Below, one piece after another: positions 1 to 6,812 of a stretch of 10,128 nt of DNA. Position 1 is the first letter of the stretch. Every line of letters starts with the position of its first letter. The position numbers and the translations under genes were made by a program. Location of the stretch: contig UROX01000092.1 of assembly GCA_900549685.1 (NCBI GenBank), positions 1 through 10,128 of the forward strand. The letters are read 5' to 3'. The DNA comes from an uncultured Alistipes sp. Lineage in GTDB: Bacteria; Bacteroidota; Bacteroidia; Bacteroidales; Rikenellaceae. A model generated the notes under the pieces. It saw nothing but the letters and a program-made list of their open reading frames with translations. It made no database searches and was not told where the DNA came from.

Positions 1-1
1 G

Positions 2-517
2 CCGGACGAAGACGACGTGTGGCTCGATTGGGAAGACGGCGGATGTCGCGCCGTGCTCGAATTGCTCAAGTCGTCGGCAATCGATCATTTTCTGGTGGGC
101 GATTTCGAGATGGCCGCCGGAATGTTCGAAATGGTGCTCGACATGGATCCCGAAGACCATCTGGAGGCCACCAAGCCGTTGGCTTATTGCTATGTTGCGC
201 TGGGCGAATACGAACTCTTCGACGAGGTCATCAACGATATCAGCGACAAGTATCCCGAAAAGGAAATCCTGAAACTGTGGAGCGAATTCCGTCGCAACGG
301 AGCGCTTCCGGCCGGAGAGATGATTCATCTGCGCAAGAATTTTCCTGTCTTCTACACGGAGTTCGTCGGCGGGGAACATCCTGTGTCGCCCGAATATCTG
401 GCCGATATTGAGAGCGAGCGGCCCTCCCGCGAGGCGCAGGCCCGCGAGTTGTGGTTGCAGACCGAGCATCTGTGGACGGCGTTTCCCGGATTCATCGAGG
501 CGTTGCGCAAGGGGTAG
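2..517 (+). CDS. TPR-like protein, 5' end outside window
   Basis: I do not recognise a specific family. The frame is open from base 2, and the codons before the first GTG (17-19) encode an acidic stretch (PDEDDVWLDW) that looks like coding sequence. The gene therefore probably starts before the window, and the GTG is not trusted as the start. Counting from that GTG, residues 21-48 fit a tetratricopeptide repeat (small residues at the helix-packing positions, ending in DMDPED). Residues 51-82 fit a second repeat (AYCYVALGEYE, ending near KYP). The rest is acidic and rich in W, F and E, with no catalytic motif. There is no signal peptide or membrane segment in the visible part, so a cytoplasmic protein-protein interaction role is plausible. 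It ends at TAG (515-517), followed by a 225-base gap, and probably belongs to an upstream transcript. Coding call is fairly sure; function unknown. Confidence 0.75.
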   Translation, partial: PDEDDVWLDWEDGGCRAVLELLKSSAIDHFLVGDFEMAAGMFEMVLDMDPEDHLEATKPLAYCYVALGEYELFDEVINDISDKYPEKEILKLWSEFRRNGALPAGEMIHLRKNFPVFYTEFVGGEHPVSPEYLADIESERPSREAQARELWLQTEHLWTAFPGFIEALRKG

Positions 518-742
518 GCTTTCCCTGCGGACCGTCCCGTTGCCGTTTCCGGGGACGATTCCCGGACTGCGTGATATGCGTTTCTGCCTATGTGGGTGTA
601 TCCGGAGTTGTCCGAAATTTTGTCGGTCAGGCGGGCGGTTGTAGACTGACGGTGCCGGAGCCGGAAGCCGTGATTTTCCCGGCCGAGGATGGATTAGGAA
701 TATTCCCTGACGTTATTAGGATGGCCTTTTAAAAAGCGAGGT
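518..742. other. Gene-free gap before the radical SAM gene
   Basis: No plausible coding frame is seen in these 225 bases. A perfect 6-bp stem (TCCGGG 548-553 with CCCGGA 561-566, 7-base loop) lies 30 bases after the upstream stop, but no T-run follows, so it is a weak terminator at best. Near the downstream gene there is a 10-bp palindrome, GGAATATTCC (697-706). It is flanked by two copies of ATTAGGA (693-699 and 715-721). These could be operator or promoter elements for the gene at 743, but no clear TAnnTTTG box is present. Confidence 0.4.
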
Positions 743-1699
743 ATGTATTTCTGGGGCGACGACAGACGTTATAATAGTTATTCCGGCTATTTTCGCCGGA
801 TGTTCGGAATGCGGATGCAGAAATTGTCCGTCAATGCGGGATTTTCCTGCCCGAACAGGGACGGGACGTTGTCCGAGGGCGGATGCACGTTCTGTAACAA
901 TTCCGCCTTTTCGCCTTCCTATTGCGTGCCGTCGAAAAGCGTCCGGCAGCAGCTGGAGGAGGGCATCGAGTTTCATCGGAACCGTTATCGGACGGCCGGG
1001 CGCTATCTGGCCTATTTCCAGTCTTTTTCCAATACCTATGCTCCGCTCGACGAGCTGCGCGGCGTTTTCTCGCAAGCGTTCGACCTGCCCGAGGTGGCCG
1101 GCGTGATCGTAGGAACGCGTCCCGACTGCATCGACGAGCACAAGCTCGACTATTTCGCCGACCTCGCCCGACGCTATTATGTCGTTATCGAGTACGGTAT
1201 CGAATCCTGTTACGACGAGACATTGCGTGCCGTGAACAGGGGGCACGATTTCGCCTGCGCGCGCCGGGCGCTCGAAATGACGGCCGAGCGGGGCATCCAC
1301 ACCGGAGCGCATTTCATCCTCGGTCTGCCCGGCGAAACCATGGAGATGATGGCCGGACAGATCGACACGATCAACGCGCTGCCGCTCGATACGGTGAAGT
1401 TCCACCAGTTGCAGATTTTTCGCGATACGCCGATGGCGGCCGACTATGCGGCCCGTCCCGAGCGTTACCGGTTCTGGGCGGTGGACGAATACATCGACTT
1501 TTTCATCGGCCTGCTCGAACGCATGCGGCCCGGTCTGGTCGTCGAGCGTTTCGCCAGCGAGGCGCCTCCGCGTTTCCATGCCGGTCCTTCGTGGGGGCTT
1601 ATCCGCAACGAGCAGTTGTGGACGAAATTCGAACGCCGGCTCGAAGAGCGGAATACGTGGCAGGGCCGATGCTATGCGCCGTCCGAAGCCGGGGCGTAG
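743..1699 (+). CDS. TIGR01212/YtqA-family radical SAM protein (MnmL-like)
   Basis: A 318-residue radical SAM protein, the usual length for the YhcC/YtqA (TIGR01212) family. The likely [4Fe-4S]-binding cysteines are C36, C48 and C51 in the run CPNRDGT...GGCTFC. This spacing (CX11CX2C) is longer than the classical CX3CX2C and is typical of this family. Other family marks are YFQSFSNTYAP (91-101), GTRPDC (124-129), EYGIES (150-155), HFILGLPGE (190-198) and KFHQLQ (219-224). It is cytoplasmic, with no signal peptide. In Bacillus subtilis and Streptococcus mutans, members of the YtqA subgroup (renamed MnmL) take part in making mnm5s2U at the tRNA wobble position, working with the methyltransferase MnmM. 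No MnmM partner is visible here, so the tRNA role is inference. The ATG at 743 is preceded by a weak purine-rich GCGAGG; the N-terminus aligns with the family without extension. Family call is sure, substrate is not. Confidence 0.92.
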   Translation: MYFWGDDRRYNSYSGYFRRMFGMRMQKLSVNAGFSCPNRDGTLSEGGCTFCNNSAFSPSYCVPSKSVRQQLEEGIEFHRNRYRTAGRYLAYFQSFSNTYAPLDELRGVFSQAFDLPEVAGVIVGTRPDCIDEHKLDYFADLARRYYVVIEYGIESCYDETLRAVNRGHDFACARRALEMTAERGIHTGAHFILGLPGETMEMMAGQIDTINALPLDTVKFHQLQIFRDTPMAADYAARPERYRFWAVDEYIDFFIGLLERMRPGLVVERFASEAPPRFHAGPSWGLIRNEQLWTKFERRLEERNTWQGRCYAPSEAGA

Positions 1700-1715
1700 T
1701 TTCTCGGAAGCACAT

Positions 1716-1779
1716 GTTCCGGTGGTCTGCTCCGCACACTCGCGGCGAGGAGCCGGAACCGGACAGTGTGATTGTTTTT
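1716..1779 (+). terminator. Possible hairpin/attenuator between radical SAM gene and oxyR
   Basis: GTTCCGG (1716-1722) is a perfect 7-bp inverted match to CCGGAAC (1753-1759). Within it, CTCC (1730-1733) can pair with GGAG (1749-1752). An alternative stem, CACACT (1735-1740) with AGTGTG (1765-1770), would be followed four bases later by a T-run (1775-1779). Two mutually exclusive folds are therefore possible, the second resembling a weak intrinsic terminator. It lies in the 109-base gap between two same-strand genes, so it could end the radical SAM transcript or be part of the oxyR leader. Seen by eye only; no folding energy was computed. Confidence 0.35.
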
Positions 1780-1808
1780 GAAAATATCCGTAGCGGAATT
1801 TTTGCCGT

Positions 1809-2702
1809 ATGACGATCGTACAATTGGAATATCTGCTGGCCGTGGCCAACTGCGGCAGCTTTTCGCAGGCTTCCGACAGGTGTTGCGTCACGCAACCGTC
1901 GCTCAGCATGCAGATCAAAAATCTTGAGGAGGAACTCGGCACGGTACTGCTCGACCGCAGTCGCAAACCCGTCATTCCGACCGATGCCGGGAGGGTGGTG
2001 ATCGAACGGGCCCGCGAGGCGGTGCAGGCATTCCGTGCGGTGCGCGAATCCGTAGCCGATCTCCGGGGTGAGGTGTCGGGTGTCCTGCGGGTCGGGATTC
2101 TGCCTACCGTGGCGCCGTATCTGCTGCACCGATTGCTTCCTGTTTTTGCCCGCCGTTTCCCCCGGGCGGAGTTGTATGTGCGGGAAATGACGACGGCCGA
2201 TCTGATCCGGGCGCTCGACCGGGATGCGCTCGACGTCGCCGTTCTGACCGGCGGCACGGTGCCTGCCGGCATCCGGGAGGAGGAGCTTTTCAACGATCCT
2301 TTTTATGTCTATCTTTCTGTCGGCCATCCGCTTTCCGAACGCAGCAACGTGCGGATCGAAGACATCGACGCTCGCCGGCTGCTGTTGCTCTCGGAGGGAA
2401 ACTGCCTGCGCGATCAGGTGATCGAACTTTGCCAGCTCCGGCCCGATGGCCTCGAGGCCGGTCCGTTCGAGTGCGGTTCGCTCGAAACCCTGATGCGGGT
2501 CGTGGATTGTACGCCCGATACGATGACCGTCATTCCCGAAATGGTGCTCGACTTCATCGACGAGCGTCACCGCGCCCAGGTCAAACCGCTGGCCAAAGGC
2601 GCCACTTCCCGCAAGATCACGATGGCCGTTCGCCGGACCTGTGCCAAAAAATCGCTCGTCGCGGCTCTGCGGGAAGCCGTGCTGGAGGCCGTCGCCCGTT
2701 GA
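1809..2702 (+). CDS. oxyR: Peroxide-sensing LysR-family regulator OxyR
   Basis: A 297-residue LysR-type regulator. Residues 1-60 form the winged helix-turn-helix; the recognition region around 18-45 contains the typical LysR run CVTQPSLSMQIKNLEEELG. Residues 61-88 form the linker helix and about 91-297 the sensor domain (GVLRVGILPTVAPYLL at its start). The deciding feature is GNCLRDQVIELC, which places cysteines at residues 199 and 208, the same numbers and spacing as the redox pair of E. coli OxyR. SLETL (224-228) follows, as in E. coli. On oxidation by hydrogen peroxide these cysteines form a disulfide and the protein activates antioxidant genes. None of the usual targets (catalase, ahpCF, dps) lies in this window. 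Additional cysteines occur at 15, 25 and 26 in the DNA-binding region. The ATG at 1809 gives the family-standard MT-QLEYLLAV start. The gene ends at TGA, 179 bases before rsfS. Confidence 0.95.
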   Translation: MTIVQLEYLLAVANCGSFSQASDRCCVTQPSLSMQIKNLEEELGTVLLDRSRKPVIPTDAGRVVIERAREAVQAFRAVRESVADLRGEVSGVLRVGILPTVAPYLLHRLLPVFARRFPRAELYVREMTTADLIRALDRDALDVAVLTGGTVPAGIREEELFNDPFYVYLSVGHPLSERSNVRIEDIDARRLLLLSEGNCLRDQVIELCQLRPDGLEAGPFECGSLETLMRVVDCTPDTMTVIPEMVLDFIDERHRAQVKPLAKGATSRKITMAVRRTCAKKSLVAALREAVLEAVAR

Positions 2703-2845
2703 GCGTTTCTTTTTTCGGATTCTTCGTTTCGGACATCGTGTCGGATTTTCCTGCACGCCGATGGTCCGAACGGTCGTTTGAATGTCCCGAATCGTAAATT
2801 TATCGGTGCGGGAGAGACGATTATACGGTTTTTGTAACTTTTTAC

Positions 2846-2853
2846 TATCTTTA
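2846..2853 (+). promoter_or_regulatory. Candidate -7 box upstream of rsfS
   Basis: TATCTTTA matches seven of the eight positions of the Bacteroidetes -7 consensus TAnnTTTG (counting the two free bases). It lies 28 bases before the rsfS ATG in an AT-rich stretch that stands out from the GC-rich surroundings. The nearest TTTG upstream (2831-2834) leaves only an 11-base spacer, shorter than usual, so the -33 part is weak. A second similar box, TAAATTTA (2795-2802), lies further upstream with TTTG at 2777-2780. Either could start the rsfS-ftsH-cdsA transcript. Confidence 0.45.
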
Positions 2854-2881
2854 CCCATTTAAAAATCGTGTAATATAGATT

Positions 2882-3232
2882 ATGGAAGGATTGATCGGAA
2901 CGATAGTCGAGGCGATACAGGACAAAAAAGGCAAGGACATTGTATCGCTGGACCTGAGTGCTTTCGACGGGGCCGTGTGTCCCGCATTTGTGATTTGTCA
3001 TGCCGATTCCACCACGCAGGTCGAGGCCATCGCCGGCGGAATCGAGAAAAAAACGCTCGAAGATCTCGGCGAGAAAGTATGGCGCGTCGAGGGATTGAAT
3101 AACGGCGTGTGGGTCGTGATGGATTACGGCGATGTGATGGTCCATATTTTCCAGACCGAGTTGCGCGATTTCTATAAACTCGAACAGCTCTGGGCCGACG
3201 CTCCGGCGACCCGTTACGATTCCGAGGCGTAG
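2882..3232 (+). CDS. rsfS: Ribosome silencing factor RsfS
   Basis: A 116-residue protein covering the whole RsfS/Iojap (DUF143) family length. RsfS binds ribosomal protein uL14 on the large subunit and blocks joining with the small subunit, lowering translation when nutrients are short. Family marks in order: KKGKDIVSLDLSAFDG (15-30), the FVICHADSTTQVEAIAGGIE stretch (36-55), the W-V-MDYGDVMVHIF core (76-90) and the closing R-FYKLEQLWADA (94-106). All conserved parts are present, so it should be functional. The ATG at 2882 is the first in frame after the AT-rich promoter region and gives a standard N-terminus. It is followed after 65 bases by ftsH on the same strand. The rsfS-ftsH order is, to my knowledge, common in Bacteroidetes and suggests a shared transcript. 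Confidence 0.96.
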   Translation: MEGLIGTIVEAIQDKKGKDIVSLDLSAFDGAVCPAFVICHADSTTQVEAIAGGIEKKTLEDLGEKVWRVEGLNNGVWVVMDYGDVMVHIFQTELRDFYKLEQLWADAPATRYDSEA

Positions 3233-3297
3233 GCGGTCCATACTAAGACCGTGTCGCACGACGTTCGGATAAACGTATAATCAATTGAAAGAGGACG

Positions 3298-5259
3298 ATG
3301 AAATTGAACACGAATGACAATATGCCGCTTCGGCCGGGCGGTCGCCCGAAATTCAATATTTATTGGGTATGGATATCGCTGGCCCTCGTGATTCTCGCGT
3401 GGGGCATGCTCGGCCGCGAAGAAGGAGTCCGTGAGACGAACTGGAACGATGTTACGCAGATGATCGAGCGGGGCGACGTCGATCAGATCGTCGTCATCAA
3501 CAAGGAACTCGCCGAGGTCTATCTGAAATCCGACCGGATCGAGCACTATTCCGACAAGGAAGAATACGGGCGGCTCCCGCATCAGGGACCCCAGTTCTCG
3601 TTCAACATCGGTTCGCTGGATTATTTTCAGAAGGAGGTGCAGGAACTTGCGGAAGAGTCCCAGCATCCGGTGCCGCTGAGTTTCAAATCCCGGCACAACT
3701 GGTTCGGCGAGGCGTTTACGATGATCTTCCCCATCCTGATTCTCATCGGCATCTGGTGGTTCCTCTGGCGAGGAATGTCCCGGGGCGGCAACGGCGGCGG
3801 CAACGGTATCTTCAACGTCGGCAAGGCCAAGGCCCAGATGTTCGACAAGGACTCGCAGGTCAAGGTCACGTTCAAGGATGTGGCGGGACTGGAAGAGGCC
3901 AAGGTCGAGATCATGGAGATCGTCGATTTTCTGAAAAATCCCGGCAAATACCGCGATCTGGGCGGTAAGATTCCCAAGGGTGCGCTGCTCGTAGGCCCTC
4001 CGGGGACCGGCAAAACGCTGCTCGCCAAGGCTGTGGCGGGCGAGGCCAATGTGCCGTTTTTCTCGATCAGCGGTTCGGATTTCGTCGAGATGTTCGTCGG
4101 CGTAGGAGCGTCGCGGGTGAGAGACCTGTTCCGCCAGGCCAAGGAAAAGGCCCCTTGTATCGTTTTCATCGACGAGATCGATGCGATCGGACGCGCCCGC
4201 AGTAAAAACGGCGGGTTCTCGTCCAACGACGAACGCGAGAATACGCTCAACCAGTTATTGACGGAGATGGACGGTTTCGGTACCGATTCGGGCGTCATCG
4301 TGTTGGCGGCGACCAACCGGGCCGACATTCTCGATAAGGCGCTGTTGCGGGCCGGGCGTTTCGACCGGCAGATCAATGTCGAACTGCCGGATCTGAAGGA
4401 ACGTCGCGAAATTTTCGATGTCCATCTGCGGAACCTGAAGCTCGATCCCGCGCTGGATCGCGATTTCCTGGCCCGGCAGACCCCCGGTTTTTCCGGTGCC
4501 GACATCGCCAACGTCTGCAACGAGGCGGCGTTGATCGCTGCGCGCAACAACAAGACGCAGGTCGAGAAAGAGGACTTCCTGAGTGCCGTGGACCGTATCG
4601 TCGGAGGACTGGAGCGCCGCAATAAGATCATCACGCCCGAAGAGAAGCGTACCATCGCTTACCACGAGGCCGGCCACGCTACGGTCAGCTGGGTGCTCGA
4701 GCATGCCAATCCGCTCATCAAGGTGACGATCATTCCGCGCGGCAAGGCGCTGGGAGCGGCCTGGTACCTGCCCGAGGAGCGTCAGATCACGACGCGCGAA
4801 CAGATGCTCGACGAGATGGCTTCCATTCTGGGCGGCCGGGCGTCCGAGCTGATGAATTTCGGCAAGGTTTCGACCGGAGCGCTGAACGATCTCGAGCGTG
4901 TCACGAAACAGGCCTACGCCATGGTGGCTTATTACGGGATGAGCGACGAGTTGGGCAACCGCAGCTTTTACGACTCTACCGGCCAGAGCGATATGGCGCT
5001 GACCAAGCCTTACAGCGAGGAGACGGCCCGCGAGATCGATCTCGAAGTAAAAAAACTGATCGACGGCGCTTTCCGCCGTGCGACCGAAACGCTGGAAACC
5101 CACCGCGAAGGGCTGACGCAGCTGGCCGAGTTGCTGCTGGAAAAAGAAGTCATTTTCGCCGAAGACCTCGAACGGATCTTCGGTAAGCGTAAGGGCGAAG
5201 CGAACAAGGAACCCGAAGTCGAAATCACAGAACCTTTGGCCGGTGAGTCTGCTCAATAA
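3298..5259 (+). CDS. ftsH: ATP-dependent zinc metalloprotease FtsH
   Basis: A 653-residue membrane-bound AAA+ protease that forms hexamers and degrades membrane and short-lived cytosolic proteins. Domains: short cytosolic N-terminus; membrane segment about 22-38; periplasmic domain about 39-138; second membrane segment about 139-157; a Gly/Asn-rich linker (163-170); AAA domain with Walker A GPPGTGKT (233-240), pore motif FVGVG (266-270), Walker B ending IDEID (291-295) and second region of homology with arginines 354 and 357; then the M41 protease domain with HEAGH (456-460) and a third zinc ligand, probably D531. All catalytic residues are intact. One small variation is RAGRFDR (351-357), with Ala where many FtsH have Pro; I believe this is common in Bacteroidetes. 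The ATG at 3298 follows GAGG (3291-3294); a second in-frame ATG at 3322 cannot be excluded. Its last 17 bases overlap cdsA, suggesting translational coupling. Confidence 0.98.
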   Translation: MKLNTNDNMPLRPGGRPKFNIYWVWISLALVILAWGMLGREEGVRETNWNDVTQMIERGDVDQIVVINKELAEVYLKSDRIEHYSDKEEYGRLPHQGPQFSFNIGSLDYFQKEVQELAEESQHPVPLSFKSRHNWFGEAFTMIFPILILIGIWWFLWRGMSRGGNGGGNGIFNVGKAKAQMFDKDSQVKVTFKDVAGLEEAKVEIMEIVDFLKNPGKYRDLGGKIPKGALLVGPPGTGKTLLAKAVAGEANVPFFSISGSDFVEMFVGVGASRVRDLFRQAKEKAPCIVFIDEIDAIGRARSKNGGFSSNDERENTLNQLLTEMDGFGTDSGVIVLAATNRADILDKALLRAGRFDRQINVELPDLKERREIFDVHLRNLKLDPALDRDFLARQTPGFSGADIANVCNEAALIAARNNKTQVEKEDFLSAVDRIVGGLERRNKIITPEEKRTIAYHEAGHATVSWVLEHANPLIKVTIIPRGKALGAAWYLPEERQITTREQMLDEMASILGGRASELMNFGKVSTGALNDLERVTKQAYAMVAYYGMSDELGNRSFYDSTGQSDMALTKPYSEETAREIDLEVKKLIDGAFRRATETLETHREGLTQLAELLLEKEVIFAEDLERIFGKRKGEANKEPEVEITEPLAGESAQ

Positions 5260-6079
5260 GAATCTTTATGTACGGACACTCAGCGGCATCGTGCTGCTGG
5301 CGGTCGTGTTGGGCGCCGTACTATGGTCGCCTTACAGTATGTTGGCTCTCGTGCTGTTGCTCGCCGCGGGTTCCATGACCGAATTTTATCGTATCGCACG
5401 CCTGAGCGGGGTCCGTCCGTTGGGCGGGTATGCCGTTGTCACGGGATGTATAGGCATCGGGCTTGTTTTTTCTGTCGCCGCGGATTTTGTCGCGCCGGGC
5501 TTTCTCGTTTGCCTGTTGCCTTTGACGTTCCTGCCTTTCGTGATCGAGCTCTACCGTAAGCAACCGTCGCCGGTCGCCGATATCGCATGGACATTGGCGG
5601 GGATCGTCTATGCGGCCCTGCCTTTCGCCCTGCTTTCGGCTCTGGCCGTGCGTCCTGCCGCAGGGGGAGGAATCGACTATTCGCCGCTGACGATTCTGAG
5701 CGTCATATTCGTGGTCTGGGCCAACGATGTGGGGGCCTATTTGTCCGGCTCGACGTTGGGGCGGCATAAGTTGTTCGAGAGAATATCGCCCAAAAAGTCG
5801 TGGGAAGGATTCGTCGGCGGTGTGCTTTGCGCTGTCGTCGTCGCCGTGTCGATGGCCCGGTGGGCGCAGGCTCCGCTCGGTCTGTGGGCCGGCGCCGGCG
5901 TCGTAATCGCCGTGAGCAGCGTGTTGGGCGATCTGGTCGAATCGATGTTCAAACGCTCGGTGGGGATCAAGGATTCCGGTACGGCTATCCCCGGACACGG
6001 CGGATTTCTCGACCGTTTCGACGCATTGATCTTCGCCATACCGTTTGTTTATACTTATTTTGCTATCTTTACGTTCTGA
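5243..6079 (+). CDS. cdsA: Phosphatidate cytidylyltransferase CdsA
   Basis: A 278-residue, very hydrophobic integral membrane protein of the usual length for CDP-diacylglycerol synthase. It converts phosphatidic acid and CTP to CDP-diacylglycerol and pyrophosphate at the inner membrane, the branch point for all phosphoglycerolipids. The C-terminal CDS signature lies at 234-258: SMFKR, then KDSG (243-246) and PGHGG-LDR (250-258), with the metal-binding aspartates. Upstream are WANDVGAYLSG (159-169) and SPKKSWEG (182-189), also conserved. Roughly eight hydrophobic segments are visible, starting near residues 12-27 and 33-45. The chosen start is GTG at 5243, inside the end of ftsH; no in-frame ATG gives a full N-terminus, and the first in-frame codons MSLLNKNLYVRTLSG match the family's N-R-(T/V)-L-SG start. 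It supplies CDP-diacylglycerol to the pathway in which the next gene, psd, acts. Confidence 0.96.
   Translation: MSLLNKNLYVRTLSGIVLLAVVLGAVLWSPYSMLALVLLLAAGSMTEFYRIARLSGVRPLGGYAVVTGCIGIGLVFSVAADFVAPGFLVCLLPLTFLPFVIELYRKQPSPVADIAWTLAGIVYAALPFALLSALAVRPAAGGGIDYSPLTILSVIFVVWANDVGAYLSGSTLGRHKLFERISPKKSWEGFVGGVLCAVVVAVSMARWAQAPLGLWAGAGVVIAVSSVLGDLVESMFKRSVGIKDSGTAIPGHGGFLDRFDALIFAIPFVYTYFAIFTF
6044..6071 (+). promoter_or_regulatory. Candidate promoter for psd inside the end of cdsA
   Basis: TTTG at 6044-6047, a 16-base spacer and TATCTTTA at 6064-6071 resemble the Bacteroidetes -33 TTTG / -7 TAnnTTTG promoter. The -7 box is identical in sequence to the one proposed upstream of rsfS. A start site near 6078 would give psd a leader of about 18 bases. 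The box overlaps the last cdsA codons, so some of the resemblance could come from coding constraint (Phe, Ile and Tyr codons are T-rich). Confidence 0.45.
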
Positions 6080-6095
6080 AACCCAATCTTTTGTT

Positions 6096-6749
6096 ATGAG
6101 AATTCATAAGGAAGGAGCCTCTATCATACTGACAACCTTGTCGTTGGCGGTTCTCGTTGCGGCGGTCTGCATCTGGTTGTTGCCCGCGACGGCCGCTGCA
6201 TCCGTGACGGTGGCCGCATTGGCGTTCGCGTTGTTCGTCATGTCGTTCTTCCGCTGTCCCGAGAGGACGGTCCTTCAGGAGGAAAATACGGTTTTTTCCC
6301 CGGCCGACGGAACGATCGTGGCGATCGAAGAGGTGGAGGAGAACGAATATTTCCATGACAACCGGATCGTCGTCTCGGTGTTCATGTCGCTGTGGAATGT
6401 CCATGTGAACTGGTTTCCCGTGGCCGGTACGGTCGATTATTTCCGTCACCACCACGGCCTGTTTCTCGTGGCGTGGCATCCCAAGTCGTCGGAGGACAAC
6501 GAGCGGACGACAACGGTGGTGGATATGGGCGGACGGAAAATCATGTTCCGTCAGATCGCGGGCCTCGTGGCGCGCCGTATCGTTTCCTATGCGCGGGTGG
6601 GGCACCGTGTGGAACAGAACTCCCAGTGCGGTTTCATCAAGTTCGGCTCCCGCGTCGATCTGTTCCTTCCTACCGATACCGAAATCCTCGTCAAACTGGG
6701 CGATAAGGTGACCGGTACGCAGACCCGTATAGCACGGTTGAAATCGTAA
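6096..6749 (+). CDS. psd: Phosphatidylserine decarboxylase (short pyruvoyl type)
   Basis: A 217-residue protein of the short, archaeal-like class of phosphatidylserine decarboxylase, found in many Bacteroidetes. It decarboxylates phosphatidylserine to phosphatidylethanolamine at the inner membrane. Two hydrophobic segments lie near 9-29 and 33-52. Conserved motifs are FSPADG (67-72, catalytic Asp 71), WNVHVNW (100-106, catalytic His 103) and FGSR (183-186). The proenzyme should cut itself between G184 and S185, leaving a small alpha chain of 33 residues with a pyruvoyl group made from S185. The frame is open further upstream into cdsA, but the ATG at 6096 gives a charged MRIHKEG start just before the first membrane segment, as in relatives. 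It lies 16 bases after cdsA. The PS synthase (pssA) that feeds it, often next to psd, is absent from this window. Confidence 0.96.
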   Translation: MRIHKEGASIILTTLSLAVLVAAVCIWLLPATAAASVTVAALAFALFVMSFFRCPERTVLQEENTVFSPADGTIVAIEEVEENEYFHDNRIVVSVFMSLWNVHVNWFPVAGTVDYFRHHHGLFLVAWHPKSSEDNERTTTVVDMGGRKIMFRQIAGLVARRIVSYARVGHRVEQNSQCGFIKFGSRVDLFLPTDTEILVKLGDKVTGTQTRIARLKS

Positions 6750-6766
6750 CGGGAGCGTCCCGTTTC
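6749..6766 (+). terminator. Small hairpin at the psd stop codon
   Basis: ACGGGA (6749-6754) pairs perfectly with TCCCGT (6758-6763) around a 3-base loop, starting at the last base of the psd stop codon; only three T residues follow. It could be a weak terminator or a 3'-end stabiliser inside the transcript. A second short stem, GTCCG (6776-6780) with CGGAC (6789-6793), follows. Neither is strong enough to say that the next gene is transcribed separately. Confidence 0.3.
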
Positions 6767-6812
6767 CCCATACGGTCCGTCCCTGCGCGGACGACAAGAG
6801 AGCCACAGAAGT

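Noticed and set aside
716..2293. Long minus-strand open frame (525 codons) opposite the radical SAM and oxyR genes
   Set aside because: It lies antisense to two genes with clear family motifs, has low-complexity Arg/Ser/Thr-rich composition and no recognisable domain. Long antisense frames are expected in GC-rich coding DNA.
6045..6095. N-terminal extension of Psd from an upstream TTG
   Set aside because: It overlaps cdsA by 35 bases and would add a hydrophobic tail not typical of the family. The ATG at 6096 gives a standard N-terminus.
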